From: an uncultured Allosphingosinicella sp.
GTDB taxonomy: Bacteria; Pseudomonadota; Alphaproteobacteria; Sphingomonadales; Sphingomonadaceae
Length of the DNA: 64,000 bases
Reading direction: 5' to 3'
Assembly: GCA_934539295.1 (NCBI GenBank)
Contig: CAKTCN010000009.1
Location: 18,231-82,230, forward strand
Shown piece after piece: positions 25,787 through 35,036 of the stretch. The notes below the pieces were generated by a model. That model was not told the DNA's origin. It saw only the letters and a list, made by a program, of their open reading frames with translations, and made no database searches. A program made the position numbers and the translations under genes. How positions within the stretch are numbered: the first letter of the stretch is position 1; each line of letters starts with the position of its first letter.

Positions 25787-26512
25787 CTACTCGTCGGAAA
25801 ATACCTGAAGGTCGTAGCCTGCGACCTTGGCCGAATAGTTAAGGCACAGGAAGGTCTCACCGCTGGAATCGCGCTTAATCTCGCGGTCCACCCATGTGTA
25901 GGGCATGCCGAGCACGCCGCGCTTGACGCGCAGGACGCCTGTGGCGCGGCGGCCGCAAAGCGCCTCGATCTCCCTTCCGAAGGCAGATGGGTCCGCACTG
26001 GCCGCGCCGGCGGCGGGAAGCCGTTGCAGCAGGTGCTTCGAAGCGACCCAGCCGACTGCCTGGCCGAAGTCTGAGAGTTCGCTTGTTAAGGCTTTCGCAT
26101 AACAGGCCCGCAGCGGCTCGCGGGTTGCGGCCGCCCACAATGCCCGGCCGCCGGGCGTTGCGACGGTGCTGCGCATGTCTCGCAGTGTCGGAAGGTCGTA
26201 GGCGTAGCCTAGGCTCTGATCGACGCAGCCGGAGGCTTGGGCGTCGATCTTCGGACGGCTGACGGTCAGCCGCTGGCGCAGCCTGTCGAGCGCGGCGGGG
26301 ATCGCTTCGGATGTGGCGGGCGGCTGAGCCTTGGCGAGCGCGGCGGAAGCAGTCGAGAAGATGGCACGGTCGAACGCATCGTCGAGTGTCGCTTGGTCGA
26401 ACGGTGCGGCGGCGCGGACTTCGGCTGCCGCGGCAAGCAGTTCGGGTGCCGGCAACGGGATGGGCGGCGGGATCAGCATGGTGGCCGCGAGGGTCAGGGG
26501 CGCCGTCGTCAT
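25787..26512 (-). CDS. Hypothetical protein cotranscribed with apt
   Basis: A 241-residue protein from ATG 26512 with AAAGGAG 8 bases upstream. The N-terminus is moderately hydrophobic and Pro-rich (LTLAATMLIPPPIPLPAPELL) and could be a poor signal peptide. The middle is helical and Ala-rich. It contains four cysteines (GCVDQ, RACYAK, ALCGRR, FLCLNY). No catalytic motif is evident. It is first in the operon with apt, two bases away. I do not recognise the family. Confidence 0.65.
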   Translation of the reverse strand: MTTAPLTLAATMLIPPPIPLPAPELLAAAAEVRAAAPFDQATLDDAFDRAIFSTASAALAKAQPPATSEAIPAALDRLRQRLTVSRPKIDAQASGCVDQSLGYAYDLPTLRDMRSTVATPGGRALWAAATREPLRACYAKALTSELSDFGQAVGWVASKHLLQRLPAAGAASADPSAFGREIEALCGRRATGVLRVKRGVLGMPYTWVDREIKRDSSGETFLCLNYSAKVAGYDLQVFSDE

Positions 26513-26590
26513 GCTGCCACTCCTTTGCGGTGCCTTTGGGCTAGAGAGTGCATCAGGGGCGGTGGGTTGGCAATGAGCAGAGGAGAAAGT

Positions 26591-26622
26591 CCCTCACCCA
26601 ACCCTCTCCCGGTGGGAGAGGG
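26591..26622. repeat. Intergenic palindromic element, copy 2
   Basis: CCCTCACCCAAC precedes a perfect 9-bp palindrome CCCTCTCCC-GGT-GGGAGAGGG. It is of the kind of GC-rich intergenic repeat found dispersed in proteobacterial genomes, and shares its leading block with 25216-25244. Confidence 0.65.
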
Positions 26623-26628
26623 CTTACG

Positions 26629-26659
26629 AAAAAGGACGCCGCAGTTTCCTGCGACGCCC
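26629..26659 (-). terminator. Terminator of the cytochrome bc1 operon
   Basis: On the minus strand GGGCGTCGCAG-GAAA-CTGCGGCGTCC forms an 11-bp stem (two G-U pairs) with a stable tetraloop and is followed by TTTTT. It lies 24 bases past the cytochrome c1 stop. Confidence 0.88.
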
Positions 26660-26683
26660 CTTTTGTTTTCAGCGCTTGGCCGA

Positions 26684-27517
26684 TCAGTGCTTCTGATCGC
26701 TCCACACGTTGCGATAGGCGAGGTAGCCGAGCGCGGTGGCGATGATCAGGAAGAAGAGGACGGCGACGCCGGTGCGGTGGCGGTTCTCGAGACGGGGTTC
26801 CGCGGTCCAGGTGAGGAAAGCCGCGACGTCCTTCGACATGTTGTCGACCGTCGGCTGGGTGCCGTCGGCATAGGTGACCTGGCCGTCCGAGGTGATGGGC
26901 GGCGGCATGGCGAGGTTCAGGTTCGGGAAGTAGGGGTTGTAGTGCAGCCCCGTCCCCGGACGTGCCTCCGCCGGAAGATCCGCCGGCGGGTTCTGATAGC
27001 CGGTCAGCAGCGAGTAGACGTAGGCCGGACCATGGTGGCGTGCCTTGGTGATCAGCGAAAGATCGGGCGGAAGCGCATTGTTGTTGGCAGCGCGCGCAGC
27101 CGTCTCGTTTGCATAAGGGTTGGGGAAGCGGTCGGCCGGAATGGCCTTGCGCGTCGCCGCCTCACCCGTCTCCGGATTGATGGACGGAACCTCGATCTGC
27201 CACTGGTTGGCGATCGCCTTCACCTCGGCCTCCGAATAGCCGATTTCTTCCAGGTTGCGGAACGAGACAAGGTTGAGGCCATGGCAGGCGGCGCAGACTT
27301 CCTTGTAGACCTGGAAGCCGCGCTGCAGCTGCTGACGGTCGTAGCGGCCGAAGGGGCCGTCCGACGCGAATTCGACGTGCTTCACATCCTTGTGGAAGCG
27401 GCCCTCGATCGTTTCCGGCTTGCCTTCGGAGATGAAGGTCGCCGCGCCCGTGATGAGCGAGATGGTGAGGACGAGGATGAAGCCGAGGCCGACGATGCCG
27501 GCAATCAAACGAAGCAT
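26684..27517 (-). CDS. Ubiquinol-cytochrome c reductase, cytochrome c1
   Basis: A 277-residue heme c subunit of complex III. It has an N-terminal membrane/signal segment and the heme-attachment site VCAACHGL (about residue 75). The axial Met is in NLNLAMPPPI, and a C-terminal membrane anchor reads TGVAVLFFLIIATALGYLAYRNVW. It is the third gene of the operon Rieske, cytochrome b, cytochrome c1, which is the usual order, and is followed by a terminator. It passes electrons from the Rieske centre to cytochrome c. Confidence 0.95.
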   Translation of the reverse strand: MLRLIAGIVGLGFILVLTISLITGAATFISEGKPETIEGRFHKDVKHVEFASDGPFGRYDRQQLQRGFQVYKEVCAACHGLNLVSFRNLEEIGYSEAEVKAIANQWQIEVPSINPETGEAATRKAIPADRFPNPYANETAARAANNNALPPDLSLITKARHHGPAYVYSLLTGYQNPPADLPAEARPGTGLHYNPYFPNLNLAMPPPITSDGQVTYADGTQPTVDNMSKDVAAFLTWTAEPRLENRHRTGVAVLFFLIIATALGYLAYRNVWSDQKH

Positions 27518-27529
27518 GTGTCCTTACCC

Positions 27530-28858
27530 TTATTCAGCAGGCACGGCGCGCGTGTCGCCGTTGGTGCCGCCATTGTTGCCGGGCGTCCCGAACGGGGCGG
27601 CTTCAGCCTTCTCGCCGTGCAGCACGCTTTCCGAGATGGAGTTCGGCAGTGGCAGCGTCGTCTCGAACTTCGAGATCAGCGGCAGGATGATGAGGAAGTG
27701 CGCGAAGTAATAGATCGTCGCGATCTGCGAGATGATCACGTACGGCTCCTCCGCCGGCGCACCGCCGCACCAGCCCAGGATCAGGACGTCCACCACCAGG
27801 ATGATGAAGAACATCTTGAACGTCGGACGGTAGCTGCCCGAACGCACCGGCGAGCGATCCAGCCAGGGCAGAAAGAAGAGCAGCAGGATCGATGCGAACA
27901 TCGCGATCACGCCCCACAGCTTCGCCGGCAGGATGAAGTCGACGGTGAAGGCGCGCAGGATCGCGTAGAAGGGCCAGAAATACCATTCGGGCACGATGTG
28001 CGCAGGCGTCGAGAGCGGGTTGGCCGGAATGTAATTGTCGGCATGGCCCAGATAGTTCGGCGCGAAGAAGAGCACGGTCGAGAAGGCGATCAGGAAGATG
28101 CCGAGCCCGAAGCCGTCCTTGGCCGTGTAATAGGGATGGAACGGCACGGTATCCTGCGCCGTCTTCACTTCCACACCCGTCGGGTTGCTGGACCCGTAGA
28201 TGTGCAGCGCCCAGACGTGGAGGATGACCACGCCGACGATCACGAACGGCAGCAGATAGTGGAGCGAGAAGAAGCGGTTGAGCGCAGCGTTGTCCGGCGC
28301 GAAACCGCCCAGCAGCCAGGTCTGGATCGGCTCGCCTACCAGCGGGATTGCACCGAACAGGCCGGTGATGACCTTGGCACCCCAGAAGCTCATCTGGCCC
28401 CAGGGAAGAACGTAGCCCATGAAGCCCGTCGCCATCATCAGGAGGAAGATGACGAGGCCGAGCATCCACACCATTTCGCGCGGCGCCTTGTACGATCCGT
28501 AGAAAAGGCCGCGGAAGATGTGGATGTAGACCACGATGAAGAAGAAGGAGGCGCCGTTGGCGTGGCCGTAGCGCAGCAGCCAACCCTGGTTCACGTCGCG
28601 CATGATATGCTCGACCGAGTTGAACGCGGCATCGGCATAAGGCGTGTAGTGCATCGCCAGGATCACGCCCGACAGGATCTGGATGACCAGAGCCGCGCCG
28701 GCGAGAATGCCGAAATTCCAGAAATAGTTGAGGTTGCGCGGCACCGGATAGCCGGCGCCGACCGCATTGTAGACGAAGCGCGGCAGCGGAAGACGGTCGT
28801 CGATCCACTGCGTGAGCGCGAACTTAGGCTTGTATTGGTTTGCCCAGGGGAAGCTCAT
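27530..28858 (-). CDS. Ubiquinol-cytochrome c reductase, cytochrome b
   Basis: A 442-residue polytopic subunit carrying the two b hemes and both quinol sites. Conserved features are the Qo-site [34 protein letters not shown], and histidines in [25 protein letters not shown] and [25 protein letters not shown]. The tail ([11 protein letters not shown]) extends slightly past the last helix. It lies 12 bases upstream of the cytochrome c1 gene and 11 bases after the Rieske gene. Confidence 0.96.
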   Translation of the reverse strand: MSFPWANQYKPKFALTQWIDDRLPLPRFVYNAVGAGYPVPRNLNYFWNFGILAGAALVIQILSGVILAMHYTPYADAAFNSVEHIMRDVNQGWLLRYGHANGASFFFIVVYIHIFRGLFYGSYKAPREMVWMLGLVIFLLMMATGFMGYVLPWGQMSFWGAKVITGLFGAIPLVGEPIQTWLLGGFAPDNAALNRFFSLHYLLPFVIVGVVILHVWALHIYGSSNPTGVEVKTAQDTVPFHPYYTAKDGFGLGIFLIAFSTVLFFAPNYLGHADNYIPANPLSTPAHIVPEWYFWPFYAILRAFTVDFILPAKLWGVIAMFASILLLFFLPWLDRSPVRSGSYRPTFKMFFIILVVDVLILGWCGGAPAEEPYVIISQIATIYYFAHFLIILPLISKFETTLPLPNSISESVLHGEKAEAAPFGTPGNNGGTNGDTRAVPAE

Positions 28859-28869
28859 CTCAGTCTACC

Positions 28870-29436
28870 TCAACCGATCCGGACGACAGTGTCGGATACG
28901 AATGCGTATTCCGGCACCTCGAGGTTCAATGGGGCCGGACCCTTACGGATGCGACCGGCCGTGTCGTAGTGCGAACCGTGGCAGGGGCAGAAATAGCCGC
29001 CATATTCGCCTTTGTTCTCACCCGGACCGGCGCCGAGCGGCACGCAGCCCAGGTGCGTACACACGCCCATGGTGATGAGCCAGTTGGTCTTACCCTCCAG
29101 CGTGCGTTCCGCCAGCGTCTGGGGATCGCGCAGGTCGGACGGCGACACCGCGTCGGCCTGCTGCTGCTCCTGCGGCGTCAGGTTGCGGATGAACACCGGC
29201 TGCTTGCGCCAGATGGTCTTGATCGCCTGCCCCGGCTGGATCGCCGAGATGTCGATTTCGGCCGAGGCGAGCGCGAGCACGTCGGCCGACGGGTTCATCT
29301 GGTTCACCAGCGGGTAGACGCAGGCAAGCGCGCCGACCCCGGCGAAGCTTACTGCAGCGATATTGATGAAGTCGCGGCGGCGCACGCCATCGGGCGTCAC
29401 GTCCATCGTCCCATCATTATGTTCAACCGTCGCCAT
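28870..29436 (-). CDS. petA: Ubiquinol-cytochrome c reductase, Rieske iron-sulfur subunit
   Basis: A 188-residue protein. The twin-arginine-type N-terminal anchor [15 protein letters not shown] directs folded export. The [2Fe-2S] ligands are in [12 protein letters not shown] and [11 protein letters not shown]. Length is normal. It is the first gene of the bc1 operon, with AAGGA upstream. The 198 bases before it hold no gene that I can see and should contain the operon promoter, although no clear -35/-10 pair was found. Confidence 0.95.
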   Translation of the reverse strand: MATVEHNDGTMDVTPDGVRRRDFINIAAVSFAGVGALACVYPLVNQMNPSADVLALASAEIDISAIQPGQAIKTIWRKQPVFIRNLTPQEQQQADAVSPSDLRDPQTLAERTLEGKTNWLITMGVCTHLGCVPLGAGPGENKGEYGGYFCPCHGSHYDTAGRIRKGPAPLNLEVPEYAFVSDTVVRIG

Positions 29437-29634
29437 AAGATCCTTCAGCGATTCAGTACCGGATGTGCGAAAAGCGCCGCCAGACGTAGCGACCGGGGCG
29501 GTTCAGGCACGAGCCACGGAAGGGTCCCCCTTTTGCGGCTTCGCCCGGCCTGATAGCCGCGTGGGCGAGGCTTTGCCAACAGCCATTTTGACGCCGCTAT
29601 CACAGAGCGGGCGCGGGGCTTATGGGGCGACGGC

Positions 29635-30084
29635 ATGCGCCTTGCCCTCCACCAGCCCGACCAGCCGGGAAATGTCGGCACGATCCTGCGCCTGGGGGCG
29701 TGTCTCGCCACGCCCGTGGACGTGATCGAACCTTGCGGATTCCCCTTCTCCCACGCTGCCTTGAAGCGGGCCGGGATGGACTATGTGGAGATCGCCAATG
29801 TGCGCCGGCACGCGAGCTGGGAAGCATTTCGCGCAGGTGTCGGCGGGCGGATCGTCCTGCTGACCACAAAGGCGGACCTGCGCATTGACGAAGCGCAATT
29901 TGCGGCCGGCGACATCCTGCTAATGGGGTCGGAGAGCAGCGGCGTGTCGGACGCGGTCCATGCCGCTGCCGATCTTCGGGTGCGGATACCGCAGGCGGCG
30001 GGCACCCGGTCCTTGAACATTGCGCTGGCGGCGGGCATCGCGCTTGCCGAAGCGCTGAGGCAGTTGAACGGATTTCCCCGATGA
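29635..30084 (+). CDS. trmL: tRNA (cytidine/uridine-34-2'-O)-methyltransferase TrmL
   Basis: A 149-residue minimal SPOUT methyltransferase that modifies the wobble base of tRNA-Leu. Its N-terminus [18 protein letters not shown] contains the conserved N-x-G. The AdoMet-binding knot is [12 protein letters not shown], then [27 protein letters not shown]. Length matches the family. Its TGA overlaps the ATG of hemF (ATGA), so hemF translation is coupled to it. Confidence 0.93.
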   Translation: MRLALHQPDQPGNVGTILRLGACLATPVDVIEPCGFPFSHAALKRAGMDYVEIANVRRHASWEAFRAGVGGRIVLLTTKADLRIDEAQFAAGDILLMGSESSGVSDAVHAAADLRVRIPQAAGTRSLNIALAAGIALAEALRQLNGFPR

Positions 30085-30946
30085 GCGAACCCACCATCCC
30101 CGACACGACAGGTTTGGAACTGGACGGCGAACAGCAGGCCGCGCGCAGCTGGTTCGAATCGCTGCGCAACCGGATCTGTGCCGAATTCGAGGCGATCGAG
30201 CGCGAGGCGGGCAGCGATGCCGGTTTCGATTACGTTGCCTGGAACCGGGAGGATCCGAGCGGGGAGGCGCAGGCGTGCGCGGCGTGATGAAGGGCAAGGT
30301 GTTCGAGAAAGTGGGCGTGAACGTGTCCACCGTGGGGGGCAGCTTCAGCCCCGAATTCGCAAAGACGATCAATGGCGCGGCCGAGGATCCTCGCTTCTTC
30401 GCCACCGGTATCAGCCTGGTCGCGCACATGGCCAACCCGCACGTGCCGGCGGTGCACATGAACACGCGCTTCCTGGTCACCACCAAGCGCTGGTTCGGCG
30501 GCGGCGCGGACCTGAACCCGCCGATTCCGTATGAAGGGGATACGGCCGAGTTTCATGCGCGTCTGCGTGCGGCATGTGCGGCGCACGACCCGACTTATTA
30601 TCCGCGCTTCTCGAAATGGGCGGACGAATATTTCTTCATTCCGCACCGCAACGTCCATCGGGGTGTCGGCGGCATCTTCTACGACCATCTGGAAGGGCAG
30701 TTCGACGCGCATTTCGCCTTCACGCGGGACGTAGGCGAGGCGTTCCTGGACGTCTTCCCGCGGATCGTGCGGCGGCGCATGGGTATGGAGTTCACGCAAG
30801 CGGACAAGGCGCGGCAGCTGGAATGGCGCGGTCGCTATGCCGAGTTCAACCTGATCTACGACCGGGGCACCTTGTTCGGGCTCAAGACCGGCGGCAATGT
30901 CGACGCGATCCTGATGAGCCTGCCGCCGGAGGCGACGTGGAGCTGA
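30081..30946 (+). pseudogene. hemF: Coproporphyrinogen III oxidase, aerobic (frameshifted hemF)
   Basis: The first 64 residues (30081-30272; [39 protein letters not shown]) and the last 224 (about 30272-30946) lie in different frames. The second part holds all diagnostic HemF motifs: [50 protein letters not shown] and [17 protein letters not shown]. Frame 1 stops at 30287. Reading one extra G after CAG at 30270-30272 would give [12 protein letters not shown] and restore a roughly 289-residue enzyme of normal length. So one base is missing from a G run: a real mutation or a sequencing error. If real, heme synthesis would need another oxidase such as HemN. The gene is coupled to trmL. Confidence 0.9.
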
Positions 30947-30967
30947 TATGGGCGAGCTGATATGGGC
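30940..30967. repeat. 14-bp tandem duplication at the hemF/GNAT junction
   Basis: GAGCTGATATGGGC occurs twice in direct succession. Copy 1 contains the hemF stop codon and an ATG that soon stops; copy 2 contains the ATG (30962) used by the GNAT gene. It looks like a recent slippage or unequal-exchange duplication. Confidence 0.85.
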
Positions 30968-31555
30968 GGGCTGATCGACATAGCGCCGGGCGAGGTCGGC
31001 ACGGTCGTGACTTTCCTCGAGATGCGAGAGCGGCCGAAGCTTCGTCCGCTACCCCCTTCCCCGCTCAGGATCATGCCCTGGACCGACATCCGGCCCGATC
31101 AGTATCGCGTGCTGTTCCGGCGCGTGGGCGGGCGCTGGCTGTGGTTCTCGCGATTGCGGATGGACGATGCGACGCTGATGGCGAACATCGCCGAGCTGCA
31201 CGTGGTGCGCGATCCGCGCGGCGTGGAGGTCGGGATGCTGGAGCTCGATTTCTCGACCGCTGGCGAATGCCTGATCCGTTTCCTGGGGCTGGTGCCGGAA
31301 CTGGCCGGCAAGGGGCACGGCAAGTGGCTGTTCGGGCAGGTCATGGCGCTGACATGGCGCGCCGGAATCAGCCGGGTGCATGTGACCACCTGCAGCCTCG
31401 ATCATCCGGCAGCGCTGCCCTCTTACATTAGGGCAGGTTTTGTCGCCTACAGGCGCGCGTTCGAAAGCTTCCCCGACCCGCGCCTCATCGGCGCACTGCC
31501 GGTGGATGCGGCCCCTCAGATCCCCGTGCTGGGCTCATCCGCCAGCTGCGTGTAG
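30962..31555 (+). CDS. GNAT-family N-acetyltransferase
   Basis: A 197-residue protein. The acetyl-CoA-binding core is at about residues 105-160: LIRFLGLVPELAGKGHGKWLFGQVMALTW, where the G-x-G-H-G loop stands in for the usual Q/RxxGxG/A, followed by RVHVTTCSLDHPAALPSYIRAGFVAYRRA, a typical beta5-alpha4 region. The acceptor is unknown. It starts in the second copy of a 14-bp tandem repeat, 16 bases after the hemF stop. Its last 40 bases overlap the convergent membrane-protein gene. Confidence 0.85.
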   Translation: MGGLIDIAPGEVGTVVTFLEMRERPKLRPLPPSPLRIMPWTDIRPDQYRVLFRRVGGRWLWFSRLRMDDATLMANIAELHVVRDPRGVEVGMLELDFSTAGECLIRFLGLVPELAGKGHGKWLFGQVMALTWRAGISRVHVTTCSLDHPAALPSYIRAGFVAYRRAFESFPDPRLIGALPVDAAPQIPVLGSSASCV

Positions 31556-32310
31556 ATGCGCGCGACGATCACTGCGTAGAAGGCACCCCACAAGGTGTTG
31601 AGCGCACCGCCGATCAGCAGCAGGATGACGAAGCTGAGATTGGCAGGCTCCGGACGCCCCAGCAGGAGCGCGATGACGCTGCCGAGCACCATGGTCACGG
31701 CGATCATGATGATGCCGGCGCCGAGGCTGACCAGGATCGCGAAGCCCAGAAGCTTCGCCGTGTGGCCCCGCGCAAGTGCCCAGCTGCGCTTGATCATGGC
31801 ACTGGAGCCGGCGCCCTCGGCAGCGGCAACGGGGATCATCATCATGATCCGTGCCCAGAAGAGTGCGAACAGAGGCACGAGGACGATTACCGCCAATGCG
31901 CTCGCGGCCAGTGCGCCCCCGCCGATCAGCGCCACCACTAAAGCCAGCACCAGGACAAGGACGAACGTGGCGATGCCGATCAGCGCGGTGAGGATGATCG
32001 ACGCGCCCAGCACCGGAAGGATGCGGCGGGCGCCGGCGGCGAGTGCCTCGCCCACGCTGATGCCGCCGCGCAGCGCCAGGATGGTGATGGTCAGCGATCC
32101 GAGCACGCTCACCACGGCAAGCGGGATGATGAAGACGAGCCAGGGACCGACTTCGGGATTCGCGCCGGGTGCAGTGTCGGGCATGGCGAGCTGGAAGAGG
32201 ACGATCGGCAGGCCGATAAGCGCCAGCGCCACCGGAAAGATGAGGCTGCCTTCGCGCCGAAGAACAGCGAGCGCCTCGTCCCATGCCTGTGTGATCGAAA
32301 GCGTGCGCAT
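31516..32310 (-). CDS. Multi-pass membrane protein, unknown
   Basis: A 264-residue protein from ATG 32310 with GGAGG 7 bases upstream. The short cytosolic start [21 protein letters not shown] is followed by six or so hydrophobic segments rich in Ala/Val/Ile/Leu/Gly. A soluble loop, [21 protein letters not shown], resembles the amphipathic helix of YciC/GDPD-membrane-domain-like proteins. No enzymatic motif is seen. The 3' end overlaps the GNAT gene by 40 bases tail to tail. Confidence 0.75.
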   Translation of the reverse strand: MRTLSITQAWDEALAVLRREGSLIFPVALALIGLPIVLFQLAMPDTAPGANPEVGPWLVFIIPLAVVSVLGSLTITILALRGGISVGEALAAGARRILPVLGASIILTALIGIATFVLVLVLALVVALIGGGALAASALAVIVLVPLFALFWARIMMMIPVAAAEGAGSSAMIKRSWALARGHTAKLLGFAILVSLGAGIIMIAVTMVLGSVIALLLGRPEPANLSFVILLLIGGALNTLWGAFYAVIVARIYTQLADEPSTGI

Positions 32311-32408
32311 GCTTGTCCTCCCCTGCCAGCACGATGCGTAGGCGCAAAGCGCGGCGTTGCGCAATGCGGCATCTTGCCAGCGCCTGGCGGCGGCGCCACT
32401 TGGCAGAC

Positions 32409-33065
32409 ATGATCGACGACATCGAATGGCGGACATCCAAGGCGCCCATCCCCTACCCCGAGGCGCTTGGGCCAATGGAGGAACGGGCGGCGGCGATCCG
32501 CGCGGGCGACGCGCGCGAACTGGTGTGGATGCTGGAACATCCGCCGCTCTTCACGGCCGGCACCAGCGCCGATCCGGCCGAGTTGTTCAACCCGCAAGGC
32601 TTTCCGGTTTTCGAGGCCGGCCGCGGCGGCCGCTACACCTATCACGGGCCGGGGCAACGCGTCGGCTATGTGATGCTCGACCTGCAGAAACGCGGCAAGG
32701 ACGTGCGCTGCTATGTCCACGCATTGGAAGGCTGGGTGATCGGCGCGCTGGGCAAGCTCGGCATCGCGGCGCGGCGCGCCGACGGGCGTATCGGCATTTG
32801 GGTCGACGACCACGGCATCGAGGCCAAGATCGGTGCGATCGGCGTCAGGGTTCGGCGGTGGGTCACCTTTCACGGCTTCTCCGTCAACGTGGAGCCCGAC
32901 CTGGCCCATTTCAGCGGGATCGTCCCCTGCGGATTGCCCGAGTTTCCCGTCACCAGCCTCGCCCGGCTAGCGCCCGCCCTCGGCATGGCCGACCTGGATG
33001 CGGCGCTGGAGGCCACCTTCGCCGACTTCCTTACACATGTTGGCGGATGCGCCGTCCCGGCTTGA
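32409..33065 (+). CDS. lipB: Lipoyl(octanoyl) transferase
   Basis: A 218-residue enzyme moving octanoyl groups from acyl carrier protein to lipoyl domains. The catalytic Lys lies in [19 protein letters not shown] and the catalytic Cys in [37 protein letters not shown] is the family signature. ATG 32409 gives the conserved N-terminus [20 protein letters not shown]; the frame is open upstream but that extension is not family-like. It is divergent from the membrane-protein gene at 32310. Confidence 0.95.
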   Translation: MIDDIEWRTSKAPIPYPEALGPMEERAAAIRAGDARELVWMLEHPPLFTAGTSADPAELFNPQGFPVFEAGRGGRYTYHGPGQRVGYVMLDLQKRGKDVRCYVHALEGWVIGALGKLGIAARRADGRIGIWVDDHGIEAKIGAIGVRVRRWVTFHGFSVNVEPDLAHFSGIVPCGLPEFPVTSLARLAPALGMADLDAALEATFADFLTHVGGCAVPA

Positions 33066-33154
33066 GGGCGGCTGCATTTGGCTTTAGACGTGCGCACGGC
33101 CTGGAGAGGGGCGCGATCCCGCCAGCCTCTTTCGATGTCTTTGAGGAGTTTGAA

Positions 33155-33463
33155 ATGCGCAACATCGTTTCCAAGATCGTGACCGGCGGCATGGTGGCCG
33201 GGGCGGCCCTGCTCGTAACCGCATGCGGCGGCGGCGAGGATGCTGAAGCCAACAACAGCGCGATGACCGAGCTGAACGCCACCGACACGATGCTGGACGG
33301 CACCACCAACGACGTCACCGCGATCGACGCGGGCACGGGCGCCGACACCAACATGGCTGGCGACATGACCATGGACGCGAATGCGACCACCGACCTCAAC
33401 AGCACGGGTGCGGCGAACACCACCGCCCCCACCTCGACCGAGGCTGACCTGAACGGCATGTAA
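33155..33463 (+). CDS. Thr/Asn/Asp-rich low-complexity lipoprotein
   Basis: A 102-residue protein starting at ATG 33155 with GAGGAG upstream. The signal peptide ends in lipobox VTAC, followed by GGGEDAEANNSAM, which closely mirrors the GGGEEAENN that follows the lipid Cys in the protein at 1816-2073. The remainder is T/N/D/A/M-rich with no domain. A strong terminator follows immediately. It belongs by composition to a small family also represented at 1816-2073 and, without the lipid Cys, 54576-55028. Function unknown. Confidence 0.78.
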   Translation: MRNIVSKIVTGGMVAGAALLVTACGGGEDAEANNSAMTELNATDTMLDGTTNDVTAIDAGTGADTNMAGDMTMDANATTDLNSTGAANTTAPTSTEADLNGM

Positions 33464-33495
33464 TGACCATTTTCCGCCCCGGCGGAGAACAGAAA

Positions 33496-33525
33496 GGGCC
33501 GTCCGGCATCCGGGCGGCCCTTTTT
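33496..33525 (+). terminator. Terminator of the 33155 lipoprotein gene
   Basis: An 11-bp stem (GGGCCGTCCGG / CCGGGCGGCCC, one G-U pair) with loop CAT is followed by TTTTT. Confidence 0.9.
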
Positions 33526-33672
33526 CGTTGGGCGACACATTCGGGCCGTTGTTCAACGCAGCGGGAACATTCCGCGACCGCGATGATTCCAAGCCACTCT
33601 TTAGCATTGCGAAAGCGCCGGCTGCGGGCATAGATACTCGTCAACAGGGCTTGGTTTCGAGGGGTTCTAGTA

Positions 33673-34356
33673 ATGGCGTTGTTCTTCCGATCGAGCATGG
33701 TGAAGCTCGCGGCCCTGGCTGCGATCGCGCTGCCGCAAGCGGCCTCGGCCCAGCTGTTTCTCAATGAGCCGGTTTTCCCCAAGGGACCCATCCAGGGCAG
33801 CGATCCGCTGGTCGGACTGCCGGTGCCCGGCGCCAATGCCGCCGAGCAACAGGCGCACCTCATCTGGAACCTGCGTTCGGGCCTGAACGTCGCGGCGCTC
33901 CAGTGCCAATTCTCTCCGCTGCTGCGCACCGTCGACAATTACAACGGCATCCTGGCGCAACATTCAAAGGAACTGGCGAGCGCCTACACCACGCTGAACG
34001 GCTATTTCAAACGGGTCCAAGGCGCCAAGGCCGGGCAGAAGGCTTTCGACGATTATTCGACCATCACCTACAACAACTTCTCGACGCTTCATGCGCAGCT
34101 TGGCTTCTGCCAGACGGCGGCGTCGATCGCCAAGGAAGCGCTGGCACAGCCCAAGGGTGAGCTGCACAGCGTCGCGGAACGGCGCATGCGCGAACTGCGC
34201 GGCAGCCTCATCCCCGCTTATGATCGGGTCGGCGTCTTCAATCCCAACATCGTGCGCTTCCAACCGGTGCCGGCACTCGCGCTCGACCCCAAATGCTGGG
34301 ACAAGAAGAACCGCCTGACGAAGAAGTGTCGCGCTCAGCTGGCGTTGAACACGTAA
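33673..34356 (+). CDS. Exported protein of unknown function
   Basis: A 227-residue protein with a clear signal peptide (MVKLAALAAIALPQAASAQ) cleaved near residue 26. The mature part is largely helical, with aromatic-rich segments (LLRTVDNYNGILAQHSKELASAYTTL, FDDYSTITYNNFSTLHAQLGFC) and three Cys pairs or singles (LQCQF, GFCQTA, KCWDKK, KKCRAQ) that may form disulfides in the periplasm. It stands alone between a terminator and the convergent queE. I do not recognise a named domain, but it reads as a conserved periplasmic protein. Confidence 0.75.
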   Translation: MALFFRSSMVKLAALAAIALPQAASAQLFLNEPVFPKGPIQGSDPLVGLPVPGANAAEQQAHLIWNLRSGLNVAALQCQFSPLLRTVDNYNGILAQHSKELASAYTTLNGYFKRVQGAKAGQKAFDDYSTITYNNFSTLHAQLGFCQTAASIAKEALAQPKGELHSVAERRMRELRGSLIPAYDRVGVFNPNIVRFQPVPALALDPKCWDKKNRLTKKCRAQLALNT

Positions 34357-34402
34357 GAGTCAAGCACGACGCCGGATCGAACCGGGGTGATGGCAGGGGC
34401 GG

Positions 34403-35029
34403 CTACGGCAGCCCCAGCAGCTTGTGGGTCTGGAGCGTCAGGCTCCAGCGCGGGTTTGCCATCACATAGGCGATCGCCGCTTCCAGGTTCGCGGCCCGGT
34501 TCACGTCGTCCTTGGGCTGGATCAGGAAAGCGTCGAAATCGAACGCCAGCAGCGACTGTGGATCGAGCCCGGCCTGCGGCCAGACCAGCTTGAGCTCGCT
34601 GCCGCAGGTCTGGACGATCGCGTTTCCCGCCTTGGGACTGACGCAGATCCAGTCGATGCCGGGCGGCGCCGCAACGGTGCCGTTGGTCTCGACCGCAATC
34701 TCGAAACCGCGGGCATGGAGCGCGTGGATCAGCGCGGCGTCGAGTTGCAGCAGGGGTTCGCCCCCTGTGACCACCACGAGCGGACGGGCACCCTCGCCCC
34801 ACAATGTGGCGACCTGGCCGGCCAGCGCATCCGCTTCGTAGCGGCCGCCATTCTCGCCATCCATGCCGACGAAATCGGTGTCGCAAAAGGTGCAGCGCGC
34901 GTCGGCGCGATCCTGTTCGCGTCCCGTCCAGAGGTTGCATCCGGACAGGCGCAGGAAGACGGCGCGGCGGCCGGCCTGCATGCCCTCCCCCTGCAGGGTG
35001 AGGAATATCTCCTTGACCGCGTAGCTCAT
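34403..35029 (-). CDS. queE: 7-carboxy-7-deazaguanine synthase
   Basis: A 208-residue radical-SAM enzyme of the queuosine/7-deazaguanine pathway, converting CPH4 to CDG. The cluster motif is the long-linker form C-x14-C-x2-C (SGCNLWTG ... ARCTFCDTDF) that is known for one QueE class. Also present are IFLTLQGEGMQAG and VVVTGGEPLLQLD. ATG 35029 gives the standard MSYAVKEIFLTLQGEG start. It begins 7 bases after the queC stop, forming an operon. Confidence 0.95.
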   Translation of the reverse strand: MSYAVKEIFLTLQGEGMQAGRRAVFLRLSGCNLWTGREQDRADARCTFCDTDFVGMDGENGGRYEADALAGQVATLWGEGARPLVVVTGGEPLLQLDAALIHALHARGFEIAVETNGTVAAPPGIDWICVSPKAGNAIVQTCGSELKLVWPQAGLDPQSLLAFDFDAFLIQPKDDVNRAANLEAAIAYVMANPRWSLTLQTHKLLGLP

Positions 35030-35036
35030 GCGCCGG

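Noticed and set aside
26237..28969. Long plus-strand frame opposite the cytochrome bc1 genes
   Set aside because: The minus strand encodes cytochrome b and c1 with intact motifs. The plus-strand product is Arg/Glu/His-rich without any fold signature.
30081..30287. A separate 68-residue gene upstream of hemF
   Set aside because: Its sequence is the N-terminal part of HemF and it is coupled to trmL. It is better explained as half of a frameshifted gene.
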